Source: Pseudomonas fluorescens
GTDB taxonomy: Bacteria; Pseudomonadota; Gammaproteobacteria; Pseudomonadales; Pseudomonadaceae
Length of the DNA: 64,000 nucleotides
Reading direction: 5' to 3'
NCBI RefSeq assembly: GCF_001648775.1
Contig: NZ_LVEJ01000032.1
Coordinates: 26,829-90,828, forward strand
A program made the translations under genes and the position numbers. Below the pieces are notes generated by a model, which saw only the letters and a program-made list of their open reading frames with translations, made no database searches and was not told the origin of the DNA. This document shows positions 1-9,252 of this stretch, piece after piece; the stretch's first letter is position 1; every line of letters begins with the position of its first letter.

Positions 1-129
1 GGCACACAGTTGCACCGCCTCGGCGCCATTTCTGGCGACCCAGACCACTTGGTGCGCCGGCTCGAAGGCGAGCGCCCGGCGCAGCGCCTCCACCGCCATT
101 GGCATATCGTTGACGATTGCGATCTTCAT
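1..129 (-). CDS. wspF: WspF, CheB-like methylesterase (N-terminal 43 codons only)
   Basis: This gene runs off the left edge, and only its first 43 residues are present. They begin MKIAIVNDMPMAVEAL, a receiver-domain start of the CheB type with an acidic N-D pair where the metal-binding residues sit. CheB-family WspF removes methyl groups from the WspA receptor and is the negative arm of the Wsp pathway. Its ATG overlaps the wspE stop codon in an ATGA (126-129), so translation is probably coupled. The identification rests on the short N-terminus plus gene order. Confidence 0.9.
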   Translation of the reverse strand, partial: MKIAIVNDMPMAVEALRRALAFEPAHQVVWVARNGAEAVQLCA

Positions 130-2411
130 GCCCGCGCTCCTCCGATGAGCTCGACCACTGCGTCGAGCAGGGCGTCGTCATGAAAACTGGCTTTGGCTAA
201 ATAATAGTCCGCCCCGGCGTCCAGTCCACGGCGGCGGTCCTCTTCGCGATCCTTGTACGACACGACCATCACCGGCAGCGATTGCAGACGGTTGTCGCGG
301 CGCAGCAGCGTGACCAGTTCGATGCCGTCCATGCGCGGCATGTCGATGTCGGTGATCAGCAAATCAAAGTCCTCCGAACGCAGTGCGTTCCAACCGTCCA
401 TGCCGTCCACCGCCACCGCGACGTCGTAGCCGCGATTGAGCAGCAGCTTGCGTTGCAACTCGCGCACGGTCAGCGAATCGTCGACCACCAGCACCCGCTT
501 GCGCGCCGCCTCGGCGGCCTGATTGCCGCGGCGGGCAATGCGCTCCAGGCGTCCGGTGTTGAGCAGTTTATCCACGGAACGCAGCATGTCTTCGACGTCG
601 ACGATCAACACCACCGAACCGTCGTCGAGCAAGGCGCCCGCGGAGATGTCCTGCACTTTGCCCAGACGCTCGTCGAGTGGCAAGACCACCAGCGTGCGCT
701 CGCCAATGAAGCGTTCCACGGCAACGCCATAAACCGCATCGCGCTCGCGGATCACCACGACTTTAAGGGTTTCGCCGCTGTTCTGGCTGGCCGGGCGGTT
801 GAGCAACTGGCTGGCCGCGACCAGTCCGACGTGCTGGCCTTCATGCCAGAAATGCTGACGACCTTCGACCTGCACAATGTCTTCCGGCGCCAGATCGCAC
901 ATGCGCTCGATGTGCGCCAGCGGGAAGGCGTAGGCTTCTTCGCCGACCTCCACCACCAGACTGCGCACCACCGACAAGGTCAGCGGCACTTCCAGATGGA
1001 AGCGACTGCCCTCGCCCGCCGTCTGTTCCAGCACCACGGCCCCGCGCAACTGGCGAACCATGTGTTGAACGGCATCCAGACCGACGCCCCGGCCAGACAC
1101 TTCGGTGACGGTATCGCGCAGACTGAAACCGGGCAGGAACAGGAAGGTCAGCAGTTCTTCCTCGCTCAACTGCGCCGCCGTTTCCGCTGGGGATAACTGC
1201 CGCTCGACGATGCTGCGGCGGACTTTTTGCAGATCGACGCCGTTGCCGTCATCGCTCAATTCCAACACCAGCAGACCGGCCTGGTGCGAAGCGCGCAGGC
1301 GGATCACGCCCTCTTCAGGTTTGCCCTTGAGCAGCCGTTGCTCCGGGGTTTCGATGCCGTGATCGACGGCGTTGCGCAGCAAATGCGTCAGCGGCGCTTC
1401 GAGTTTCTCAAGCACGTCGCGGTCGACTTGGGTTTTCTCGCCCTCGATCTCCAGACGTACCTGCTTGCCCAAGCTGCGGCCCAGATCACGGACCATGCGC
1501 ACCTGACCGGTGAGCACATCGGCAAAGGGCCGCATGCGGCAGGCCAGCGCGGTGTCGTAGAGCACTTGTGCGCGCTGGCTGGCCTGCCAGGCGAACTCGT
1601 CGAGTTCGGCGTTTTTTTCGCTCAGCAGTTGCTGCGATTCGGCGAGCAGACGCCGCGCATCTTCCAGTGCTTCCAGCGCTTCAAGGCTCAGCGCATGTTC
1701 CTTGAGGTGCACATTGAGGTTTTCCAGCGCGCGCAGACCGTTGCTCTGCATGCGCTTGAGACGCTGCATGGTCGCCAGATGCGGTTTCAGACGTTGGGTT
1801 TCGACCAGCGATTTGCTCGACAGATCGAGCAGGCTGTTCAGGCGCTCGGCGGTAACACGCAAGACGCGTTCGCCACCTTCGGTGGTGCGTTTGTTTTTGC
1901 GCGGTGCCGGTTCTGGTGGCTCACTGGCAACGTCGATGATGGGCGCTGGCGGCGTCGGCTCAGCGCGCGGAGCCTCCAGTTGCAATTCGGCCATGACTGG
2001 CGCGGCGACGGCAGGCGCGGATGATGGATCGAGCAACTGCGCCATCAACGTCACATACGCTTCGATGTCAGCCGGTTGCGGAGCATTCGCCGGCGTCGCA
2101 ATGCGCATCAGCAAATCAGTGCCCTGCAACAACGCATCGATGTGTTCGGGGCGCAGCAGCAGGCGCCCTTCCTGCGCGCTGACCAGACAATCTTCCATGA
2201 CATGCGCGACGCTGACACCGCTGTCGATGCCGACGATGCGCGCCGCACCTTTGAGCGAGTGCGCCGCGCGCATGCACGATTCCAGTTGATCGGCCTGAGT
2301 CGGATTGCGCTCCAGCGCCAGCAGCCCGGCGCTGAGCACTTGGGTCTGGGCCTCGGCTTCGAGGCTGAACAGCTCAAGCAGCGAGGCGTCGCGCATTTGC
2401 TCGGGGGTCAT
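126..2411 (-). CDS. wspE: WspE, CheA-type hybrid histidine kinase/response regulator
   Basis: This 761-residue protein is the central kinase of the Wsp surface-sensing pathway, which phosphorylates the diguanylate cyclase WspR and the methylesterase WspF. Domains in order are an N-terminal HPt with the phosphorylatable His at about residue 51 (AAHSLKGAARIVG), a linker rich in Pro/Glu, a dimerisation segment, a GHKL ATPase domain (HLLRNAVDHGIE, then DDGNGVD and GRGVGLDAV), a CheW-like coupling domain, and a C-terminal receiver (VLVVDDS) with phospho-Asp near 688 and Lys near 740. The receiver at the end separates WspE from ordinary CheA. It overlaps wspD upstream and wspF downstream by four bases each. 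Loss-of-function or activating changes in this operon are known to underlie wrinkly-spreader phenotypes in P. fluorescens. Confidence 0.96.
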   Translation of the reverse strand: MTPEQMRDASLLELFSLEAEAQTQVLSAGLLALERNPTQADQLESCMRAAHSLKGAARIVGIDSGVSVAHVMEDCLVSAQEGRLLLRPEHIDALLQGTDLLMRIATPANAPQPADIEAYVTLMAQLLDPSSAPAVAAPVMAELQLEAPRAEPTPPAPIIDVASEPPEPAPRKNKRTTEGGERVLRVTAERLNSLLDLSSKSLVETQRLKPHLATMQRLKRMQSNGLRALENLNVHLKEHALSLEALEALEDARRLLAESQQLLSEKNAELDEFAWQASQRAQVLYDTALACRMRPFADVLTGQVRMVRDLGRSLGKQVRLEIEGEKTQVDRDVLEKLEAPLTHLLRNAVDHGIETPEQRLLKGKPEEGVIRLRASHQAGLLVLELSDDGNGVDLQKVRRSIVERQLSPAETAAQLSEEELLTFLFLPGFSLRDTVTEVSGRGVGLDAVQHMVRQLRGAVVLEQTAGEGSRFHLEVPLTLSVVRSLVVEVGEEAYAFPLAHIERMCDLAPEDIVQVEGRQHFWHEGQHVGLVAASQLLNRPASQNSGETLKVVVIRERDAVYGVAVERFIGERTLVVLPLDERLGKVQDISAGALLDDGSVVLIVDVEDMLRSVDKLLNTGRLERIARRGNQAAEAARKRVLVVDDSLTVRELQRKLLLNRGYDVAVAVDGMDGWNALRSEDFDLLITDIDMPRMDGIELVTLLRRDNRLQSLPVMVVSYKDREEDRRRGLDAGADYYLAKASFHDDALLDAVVELIGGARA

Positions 2412-3091
2412 GTGAGGCTCCGGGTCACGGCGGACAGCAGCTGTTCTTCATCCAGCCAACGCAAACTGCGACCGCGAAATTGCAGGACGCCACGGGTGTA
2501 TTTGGCACTGGCCTGGGCGCCGGATTGCGACGCGGCGTCGAGGATCCGCTCATCGATGGCATGGATGCCGTACACCTCATCCACCGGCACCACCACCGGC
2601 CCGCCATGGGCAGCGATGATCAACATGCGCGGCATGATTCGCCCGCTGACAGCCGGAGCGGCGCTGGCATCCAGATCGAGCAATTCAACCAGCGACAGGC
2701 ACGCCACCAGCGCGCCGCGCACATTGGCCACGCCAAGCAGGGCCCGCGAGCGCTGGTGCGGCAACGAGTGAATCGCCTGCAGTGGCGCCACTTCAACCAG
2801 GCTGCGGGTCGCCAGGCCCAGCCATTCTTCGCCGAGACGGAACATCAGCAATGAACGGGTTTTCACGTCCGTTTCAACCGCCGTGGCCACCGGATCGCGC
2901 TCGTCCTGCTGCAACGCATAACGATCGAGCAGTCGCGTGGCGGCGGCGGAGTACACCGAACAATTGCGGCAATGAATGTGCTCGGCCAGCAGCGGACAGG
3001 ACTTCTCGCCGTGGATGCCGATGCGGTTCCAGCAATCGTCGATGGCCCGGGCGTCTTCGTGGGTGACGTTCAAGGTGTCGGACGGGATCAT
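2408..3091 (-). CDS. wspD: WspD, CheW-like coupling protein
   Basis: This 227-residue protein has a CheW domain in its C-terminal two thirds, recognisable by the LMFRLGEEWLGLATRSLVEVAPL and VANVRGALVACLSLVELL segments. The N-terminal 60 residues carry four cysteines (about C21, C32, C41, C44), which is more than a minimal CheW has and could bind a metal, though that is inference. It couples the receptor WspA to the kinase WspE. It overlaps both wspC and wspE by four bases. The second CheW-like gene of the operon, wspB, is only distantly similar, which matches the usual two-CheW arrangement of Wsp systems. Confidence 0.94.
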   Translation of the reverse strand: MIPSDTLNVTHEDARAIDDCWNRIGIHGEKSCPLLAEHIHCRNCSVYSAAATRLLDRYALQQDERDPVATAVETDVKTRSLLMFRLGEEWLGLATRSLVEVAPLQAIHSLPHQRSRALLGVANVRGALVACLSLVELLDLDASAAPAVSGRIMPRMLIIAAHGGPVVVPVDEVYGIHAIDERILDAASQSGAQASAKYTRGVLQFRGRSLRWLDEEQLLSAVTRSLT

Positions 3092-4359
3092 CGTTTACGC
3101 TCACTGTCGGCGGTGCGGCCGCTGCGGGCGGCACGTTCCTGCAATCGTCTGGCACCGGCGCTGTCGCCCTGAGCCTGCAGCAACGCGGCCAGGTGCATCA
3201 ACGCTTCGGGGTGTTGCGGCTCGAGGTACAACGCCTTGCGGTAAAAACCCTGGGCTTCGAGAGTCAGACCGGCGACATCGCTGAGCAGGCCGAGCCAATA
3301 AAACACTTGAGCCACCGGTTCGTGGCTACGCAAATACTGTTCGCACGCGGCGCGGGCCTCGGCACTTTTGCCTTCATTGGCCAGCGCGGCGATGTTCGCC
3401 AGCAGGCTCGCCGCGTCCGGGTTCGCGCTTTTGCCGACGGTCGGCAACGGCGTCACTGCGGCAAACGGCCGAGTGCGCACCGGCGCTGGCGGTGTGCTGC
3501 GTGGCGGTTGGCTGAGCGGCACCGCGATCGGTTTCGGTGTCGGCAATGGCTCGGGGTGCGGGTCGCTGTGACGGCTGAACGCAAACGACTGCGGGATGCC
3601 GATCGAACGCATGCCCAGACGTCCGAGCAAACTGCCCTCGGCCGGGCCGATAAACAGCACGCCATCGAAATGGGTCAGGCGCTTGAGCACTTCGAACACT
3701 TGCTGCTGGGTGGGCTGATCGAAATAGATCAGCAGGTTACGACAGAAGACAAAATCGAAGGCTGGCTCACTGGCCAACAGCGTTGGATCGAGCACGTTGC
3801 CGACCTGCAAACGGACTTGCTCACGGACGTTTTCGTTGACCCGATGGCCATCCTGCTCAGACGTGAAGTGGCGTTCGCGAAAGTCCAGATCCTGACCGCG
3901 AAACGAGTTCTTGCCGTACAACGCGCGCCGGGCCTTTTCCACCGACAGCGGACTGACGTCCATGCCGTCGACCTTGAACTGATGCGGCTTGAGCCCGGCA
4001 TCGAGCAAGGCCATGGCAATCGAATACGGTTCCTCGCCGGTGGAACACGGCAGGCTGAGAATGCGCAGCGCACGCATATTGTTCAGCTCGGCGAGGCGGT
4101 TGCGCGCCAATTTGCCCAGCGTGGCGAAGGACTCCGGATAACGGAAGAACCAAGTCTCGGGAACGATCACCGCTTCGATCAGCGCCTGTTGTTCATCCCG
4201 CGAGCCTTGCAGCAACTGCCAATACTCATCGGCATGCGCCGCTTGCGAGAGCGTGGTGCGCTGACGCACCGCGCGCTCGATGATCGCCGGCCCCACCGAC
4301 GTCACATCGAGGCCGATGCGTTCCTTGAGGAAGTCGAAAAAGCGCTGATCGCTGCTCAT
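3088..4359 (-). CDS. wspC: WspC, CheR-type receptor methyltransferase with TPR tail
   Basis: This 423-residue protein methylates glutamates on the WspA signalling domain using S-adenosylmethionine. The N-terminal 270 residues form the CheR fold: an all-helical cap, the SAM motif LSLPCSTGEEPYSIAM, and the FDFVFCRNLLIYFD segment. A Pro-rich linker (about 280-315) leads to tetratricopeptide-like repeats in the last 100 residues (VFYWLGLLSDVAGLTLEAQGFYRKALYLEP). The TPR extension is typical of WspC and absent from minimal CheR. The gene overlaps wspB and wspD by four bases each, consistent with one tightly coupled transcript. Confidence 0.95.
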   Translation of the reverse strand: MSSDQRFFDFLKERIGLDVTSVGPAIIERAVRQRTTLSQAAHADEYWQLLQGSRDEQQALIEAVIVPETWFFRYPESFATLGKLARNRLAELNNMRALRILSLPCSTGEEPYSIAMALLDAGLKPHQFKVDGMDVSPLSVEKARRALYGKNSFRGQDLDFRERHFTSEQDGHRVNENVREQVRLQVGNVLDPTLLASEPAFDFVFCRNLLIYFDQPTQQQVFEVLKRLTHFDGVLFIGPAEGSLLGRLGMRSIGIPQSFAFSRHSDPHPEPLPTPKPIAVPLSQPPRSTPPAPVRTRPFAAVTPLPTVGKSANPDAASLLANIAALANEGKSAEARAACEQYLRSHEPVAQVFYWLGLLSDVAGLTLEAQGFYRKALYLEPQHPEALMHLAALLQAQGDSAGARRLQERAARSGRTADSERKR

Positions 4360-4892
4360 GCCTGCGCCTCAAGCTGCGTCGGATTCATCGGCGGATCGGG
4401 GAACAGCACGGTGCGCACTGCGTCATCGAGCAAATCATTGACCCGTACCCATTGCACCAAGCCCTGAGCATCTTCGCGTACGGGACCGAGGTACGGCGCC
4501 TCGCGGTTGTCGAGGCCATACGGCTGAAATTCCTGTGGATGGCAGCGCAGCGTGTCGGTGGCCTGTTCGAGAATCAGTCCGAGCCATTGCACCGGCCGCG
4601 ATTCATCAGGCTGGTAATTGACCAGCACAAGACGCGTACTGGTGCGCGCCTGAGCGGGATGGCCAAAGGTCAACGCACTGAGGTCGATGACCGGCACTAC
4701 CGCGCCACGATAGGCGAACACGCCGGCAACCCATTGCGGCGCCCGGGCGATCGGCTTCAATGGCAGGCGCGGCAATACTTCGGCGACTTCGGTGGCGCGC
4801 AAGGCGTAACGCTCGCTGCCGATGCGAAACAGCAGGAACAACGCCGGCTTCGCCACTTGAGTGGTGTTGCGTTTGGCGATGATGTCGCTCAT
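4356..4892 (-). CDS. wspB: WspB, CheW-like coupling protein
   Basis: This 178-residue, single-domain CheW-like protein has the core segment LFLLFRIGSERYALRATEVAEVLPRL, then GVFAYRGAVVPVIDLSAL, close in length to ordinary CheW. It helps connect the WspA receptor array to WspE. Its ATG shares one base with the wspA stop codon (TGATG, 4890-4894), and its own stop overlaps wspC. No unusual residues are seen. Confidence 0.93.
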   Translation of the reverse strand: MSDIIAKRNTTQVAKPALFLLFRIGSERYALRATEVAEVLPRLPLKPIARAPQWVAGVFAYRGAVVPVIDLSALTFGHPAQARTSTRLVLVNYQPDESRPVQWLGLILEQATDTLRCHPQEFQPYGLDNREAPYLGPVREDAQGLVQWVRVNDLLDDAVRTVLFPDPPMNPTQLEAQA

Positions 4893-6514
4893 CAGACTTT
4901 GAATCGCGAAACGCCGCTGCGCAGCCCGACGGCCACCTGGCTCAGTTCGTCGATAGCGAAACTGGCCTGACGCAATGACTCGACGGTCTGGCTGCTGGCG
5001 TCGCCCAACTGCACCAGCGCATGGTTGATCTGCTCGGCGCCGGTGGCCTGCGCCTGCATGCCCTCGTTGACCATCAACACCCGCGGCGCCAGCGCCTGAA
5101 CCTGGTGGATGATCTGCGACAACTGCTCGCCAACCTGCTGCACTTCGGACATGCCGCGACGCACTTCTTCGGAAAACTTGTCCATGCCCATGACACCCGC
5201 CGACACCGCCGACTGGATCTCGCGGACCATTTGTTCGATGTCATAGGTGGCGACCGCGGTCTGATCGGCCAGACGCCGCACTTCGGTGGCGACCACGGCA
5301 AAACCGCGCCCGTATTCACCGGCCTTCTCGGCTTCAATCGCGGCGTTGAGCGACAACAGGTTGGTCTGGTCAGCGACTTTGACGATGGTCACCACCACCT
5401 GATTGATGTTGCCGGCCTTCTCGTTGAGGATCGCCAGTTTGGCGTTGACCAGATCGGCCGCGCCCATCACCGAGTGCATGGTGTCTTCCATGCGCGCCAG
5501 GCCTTGCTGACCGGAACCGGCAAGCACCGAGGCTTGATCGGCTGCGGTGGAAACTTCCGTCATGGTGCGCACCAGATCGCGCGAAGTGGCGGCAATCTCG
5601 CGGGACGTCGCGCCGATTTCGGTAGTGGTCGCTGCAGTTTCGGTGGCGGTGGCTTGCTGCTGCTTGGAGGTCGCGGCGATCTCGGTCACCGAGGTGGTCA
5701 CTTGTACCGAGGAGCGTTGGGCTTGCGACACCAGCGCGGTCAGCTCGGTCATCATGTCGTTGAAGCCGGTTTCCACGGCGCCGAACTCGTCCTTGCGGTC
5801 GAGGTTCAGACGCGAACTGAGGTCGCCGGTACGCATGGTTTCAAGGATCTTCACGATGCGGTTCATCGGCGCCATGATTGCACGCATCAACAACAAGCCA
5901 CACAGGCCGGCGGCCAGGACCGCGACGAACAGGGAAATGAACATGCTGACTTTGGCGGCGGCCACGGCATCGTCGATATTGTTCATGGCCTGATCGGCGA
6001 CTTTCTTGTTTTCGCCGATGATGTCGTTAAGCTTCATGCGCCCGGAATACCAGGCCGGCGTGAGCTTTTCGTGAAACATTTTCACGGCGTCCGCTTCCAG
6101 ATTGCGCTTGTGCAGGTCCAGCACGGCATCCTGAATCTGAATGTAGGCGTCGTGGTACTTCTCGAACGCGGTGAACTCGATACGATCCTCTTCGGTCGCC
6201 ATGGTCTTGCGATAATTGGCCATCTGCTCCTGCAAACGCGCCTCGAACGCCTTGTAGTCCGCTGCGTCCTCGCTGGAAATCCCCTGACCTTCCTTGAGCC
6301 CGAGCAATTCTTGCGTTTGCAGATAGCTGTCGACCCAGGCGCCACGGATCATCGAGCTGTAATAGACGCCGGGAATCGCGTCATCGCGCACGCTGTTTTC
6401 ACTGGTTTCAATCTTCAACAGTCGCGAATACGAGACGACGACCATCAGCAACATGATGGCGATAATCACCGCAAAGCTCGCCAAAATGCGTTGGCGCAAC
6501 GTCCAGTTCTTCAC
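4892..6514 (-). CDS. wspA: WspA, membrane methyl-accepting chemotaxis protein
   Basis: This 540-residue receptor starts the surface-contact signalling pathway. There is a transmembrane helix at about 10-30, a periplasmic four-helix-type sensor up to about 185 with no obvious ligand motif, a second membrane helix at about 190-212, a HAMP domain, and a long coiled-coil signalling domain. The hairpin tip reads VADQTNLLSLNAAIEAEKAGEYGRGFAVVATEVRRLAD. The start codon is GTG at 6514; AGGA lies about nine bases upstream, and homologues begin MKNWTLRQR. It is the first gene of the operon. Confidence 0.95.
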   Translation of the reverse strand: MKNWTLRQRILASFAVIIAIMLLMVVVSYSRLLKIETSENSVRDDAIPGVYYSSMIRGAWVDSYLQTQELLGLKEGQGISSEDAADYKAFEARLQEQMANYRKTMATEEDRIEFTAFEKYHDAYIQIQDAVLDLHKRNLEADAVKMFHEKLTPAWYSGRMKLNDIIGENKKVADQAMNNIDDAVAAAKVSMFISLFVAVLAAGLCGLLLMRAIMAPMNRIVKILETMRTGDLSSRLNLDRKDEFGAVETGFNDMMTELTALVSQAQRSSVQVTTSVTEIAATSKQQQATATETAATTTEIGATSREIAATSRDLVRTMTEVSTAADQASVLAGSGQQGLARMEDTMHSVMGAADLVNAKLAILNEKAGNINQVVVTIVKVADQTNLLSLNAAIEAEKAGEYGRGFAVVATEVRRLADQTAVATYDIEQMVREIQSAVSAGVMGMDKFSEEVRRGMSEVQQVGEQLSQIIHQVQALAPRVLMVNEGMQAQATGAEQINHALVQLGDASSQTVESLRQASFAIDELSQVAVGLRSGVSRFKV

Positions 6515-6547
6515 AGTGATTCCTCATGCCCAGGTCGAAATGCGGGG

Positions 6548-6553
6548 AGTATA
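6548..6553 (-). promoter_or_regulatory. Candidate -10 element upstream of wspA
   Basis: On the minus strand TATACT lies 33 bases upstream of the wspA GTG, in the gene-free stretch 6515-6792. No convincing -35 hexamer sits 16-18 bases further upstream, so this would be a weak or activated promoter. The rest of the stretch is GC-rich, and I see no gene or clear repeat in it. Confidence 0.35.
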
Positions 6554-6792
6554 GCCGAGGGCGGTGTTTCATTTATAAGACGCTTTTTAACCCCCGGGCC
6601 TGTCCGGCGTGGTTGCCGGGAAGGCTCTGGGGTGGGACTGTCCGACAACTGGGGGTCGGCGTGCCAGTGGGGTAATGGCAAAAAGGGGCGATGGATCGGT
6701 CATTGCGGTCGCTACGCCGCCGAAAACGTAAACGCATATTGCGGCCGCACACAAAAACCGAGGCCCACTTTTACCGGAAATTGCAGCTTGTC

Positions 6793-7881
6793 TCAGGCCT
6801 GCGCTCTTTGCTTGAAGCTGCCTTGCAATCTCGAATTGATCGCCCTTGCGATGCCGATACCTGGCTTCTCCAGCAACGCATGACTGAAACTGGCCAGCAC
6901 CAGCGTTGCCATCAGATAGCTCAGAAAAACCACCCCGTTGAATTCGGCCTGCAGGTCTGTCGCGTACGCCGCCCACTCCAGAAAAAACGGGTGTAGCAGA
7001 TACACCGAATAACTGATCGCGCCCAAAAACGTCAGGCTCTTGATGGATCTGCGCAGGTACAAGGTCACGACCAGGGCAAAAGCCATTCCGATCAGGTAAC
7101 TGATCAAATAGGTGAACGGGTTTTCCTTGTGCCCATGATCGGCGCTGTAAGCCAGCAGGCAGATAGGTGCCAGCAAAACCACAAACAATGCCAGCCAGAC
7201 AGCGACCAACCGGCGAGCGCGTATATCCGCCACGCCAAGGCTGACGTCGCGCCACAGACTGCCAAAAAACATGATCGACAGGCACAGCGGCAGCGCCACG
7301 GGGATCTTTTTGGCCAGATAGAATCTGCTGATCGCAAAGATCAGCGCCACGGCCAGCAGGCTGATTGCCACGCTGAATCGCACCCAGGCTTTGCCCAGAA
7401 GTCCCACGCTGAATAGCGCCGCGCAGGCCACGTAGAAAAACATCTCGATGATCAGCGTCCAGTAAACGCCGAACAGATCCGGCGTTTTCAGAACAGCCTG
7501 GAACATCGTCATGTTGATCAACACAGTCGACAGCGATACAGGTGTCGACAAAAACCAGTCCGAACTCGCAACCGCCAGTGCAATGGAAAACCAGTACGCC
7601 GGGTACAGCCTGAAAAACCGCGAGACGGCAAAAGCCGCCAGCGCATGCCGCCCCTCCTTCAGACTGTAGGGAATGACCATCCCGCTGAGCAGGAAGAAGA
7701 TCACCACGCCCACTTGCCCCAGGTTCACACAGGTGAAAAAAAACGTGTCCTTGAGCGGGGTTCTTTCAATGAAGTGCGCAACCACCACCAACACTGCAGC
7801 GATGCCCCTCAAGGCATCCAGATGCGTCAGTCGATGCCGTTGGCTTGCTGCCGCGTTATCAGCGAAAGTCAATGTGTTCAA
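6793..7881 (-). CDS. Acyltransferase-3 family membrane protein (second of a tandem pair)
   Basis: This is an integral membrane O-acyltransferase of the OafA/NodX/acyltransferase-3 family, which transfers acyl groups to extracytoplasmic glycans; the substrate here is unknown. It has the family start RHRLTHLDALRGIAAVLVVVAHF with the catalytic-type His, then about ten hydrophobic segments and the C-terminal ISYSVYLLHPFFLE motif. I place the start at TTG 7881: it forms a TTGA overlap with the upstream stop, has GGGAG ten bases upstream, and gives 362 residues. Frames reaching further upstream would run back over the neighbouring gene. It is a clear paralogue of the interrupted gene just upstream. 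Confidence 0.82.
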   Translation of the reverse strand: MNTLTFADNAAASQRHRLTHLDALRGIAAVLVVVAHFIERTPLKDTFFFTCVNLGQVGVVIFFLLSGMVIPYSLKEGRHALAAFAVSRFFRLYPAYWFSIALAVASSDWFLSTPVSLSTVLINMTMFQAVLKTPDLFGVYWTLIIEMFFYVACAALFSVGLLGKAWVRFSVAISLLAVALIFAISRFYLAKKIPVALPLCLSIMFFGSLWRDVSLGVADIRARRLVAVWLALFVVLLAPICLLAYSADHGHKENPFTYLISYLIGMAFALVVTLYLRRSIKSLTFLGAISYSVYLLHPFFLEWAAYATDLQAEFNGVVFLSYLMATLVLASFSHALLEKPGIGIARAINSRLQGSFKQRAQA

Positions 7882-8975
7882 CGAACTTGAACTCCCGCTT
7901 CGAGCGATGATGCCTTCGCTTTGCCGATCGCACTCCGGCTCGTCAACCGTGCATCGAGGAGCGCATTGATACGCCGCCCCCATCCGATCGAGCGTTTCTC
8001 TATCAGGAAATAACAGAGCGATGAGAGGACAAGCGTGCCCAGGCAATAAAGAACAAATACGGGAAGATTGAAACCGTTCTGCAAATGAACTCTCGAGTCA
8101 GCCAACTCCAGAAAAAACGGGTGGGTCAAGTAGACGGAGTAGCTGATCGTCCCGAGAAAGGCAAGTACTCGGTTCTCCAGCTTCAATACTGTGGTAGTCA
8201 ACATGAAGAAGATCAGCGCAGCGAAATAACTGCCGATAAAATTCCAGGCACTTTCTCGCAGTCCTTGATCAACATCGTAAGCCAACAGCGCGATGATCGG
8301 AAAGGTGACAACAAATGCAGCAATCCAGATGATGCTGTAGCGTTTTGCCTTGGGATGGCGGTCGATTTGAAAGTTGCGCCACAACCCTCCAAACAACATC
8401 AACGAAAGCGATGACAAGATTCCAACGGGGGCCGGGACGGCGTAATAATAGCGGCCTGCGGCGCCTGCCAGCGCGAGCATCAGCAATGCTATTGCCAACC
8501 AGAACCGTGCCTTGAGATGCCCCAGCAACCCGACCAGACTCAGTGCGATACAAAGGCCATAAAAAACCAACTCTACAAATAAAGTCCAATACACGCCGAA
8601 CAAGTTGGAGTATCCGATCATCGTTTGAAGCATGGTGATATTCGCCAGCACTCTCCCCCTCTAAAGTTCGCCCGAAACAAAAAACGTAATGGCAAAACAG
8701 GCCAGCACTATTGAAAGCCAATAGGCAGGGTACAGCCTGAAAAATCTTGAAAGTATGAAACGCCTGTTTTTTCCCGGGCCGTCCTTGAAACTGAACGGGA
8801 TCACGAAACCGCTGACCATGAAAAAAACCACGACGCCGAACTGACCGGGACGCAAGTAATCGAAAACCGCCCAATTGAACAGGGGCGTTCTTTCAACATA
8901 GTGAGAAATGACCACGGCCAATGCTGCCAGTGCTCTGACAGAATCGAGGTAAGTCAAACGATGGGGGCTGATCAT
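7878..8975 (-). pseudogene. Acyltransferase-3 family gene interrupted by an in-frame amber codon
   Basis: Read from ATG 8975 to the stop at 7878, this is a 366-codon acyltransferase-3 gene that aligns along its length with the next gene. It begins MISPHRLTYLDSVRALAALAVVISHYVERTP and ends in the family's ISYSVYLTHPFFLEL segment. A TAG codon at 8661-8663 cuts it after 104 residues without any change of frame. The paralogue has Ser at the aligned position, so one TCG-to-TAG change would explain it. Directly after the stop, an AGGGGGAG stretch sits two bases before GTG 8651, so the 257-residue C-terminal part might be made by reinitiation. It could be a decayed gene, a recent mutation or a sequencing error. 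Confidence 0.8.
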
Positions 8976-9198
8976 TTTGCTTGAAGAATCCTTCTTCAGT
9001 GAAAGTTGCTCCGTTGAGCGAGTTGCCCGTATTTATATTCGGACGAACCCAAAAAAAGCGACGGAAGTTTATCCGAGGATTCACTTCATGGCCTCGGTTT
9101 TCTGGTTTCTGGCTTTTTGGCGCAGGACGCCAACGGATGTTCGCACTCAAACTTGCAATGAAGGTCGCAAAGCCTGAGAGAACAACGAGCGCCACACT

Positions 9199-9235
9199 CG
9201 TGGAGGTCAATGCCCAGTCAGCATTGACCTCCACG
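9199..9235. repeat. Perfect 15-bp inverted repeat with 7-base loop
   Basis: The arms 9199-9213 and 9221-9235 are exact reverse complements around the loop CCAGTCA. The hairpin lies 18 bases past the stop of the DUF533 gene and 224 bases before the acyltransferase start, with both genes read leftward. No T-run follows on either strand, so it is not a standard intrinsic terminator. The rest of 8976-9252 shows no gene. Confidence 0.75.
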
Positions 9236-9252
9236 TGATGACATCTGAAAGG

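Noticed and set aside
5021..6883. A 620-codon open frame antisense to wspA
   Set aside because: High-GC genes produce long open antisense frames. This one is His/Arg/Gln-rich with no domain, and it covers the conserved wspA frame.
8649..8700. Frameshift in the first acyltransferase gene
   Set aside because: Counting codons across 8651-8975 shows both halves are in the same frame, so it is a nonsense codon, not an indel.
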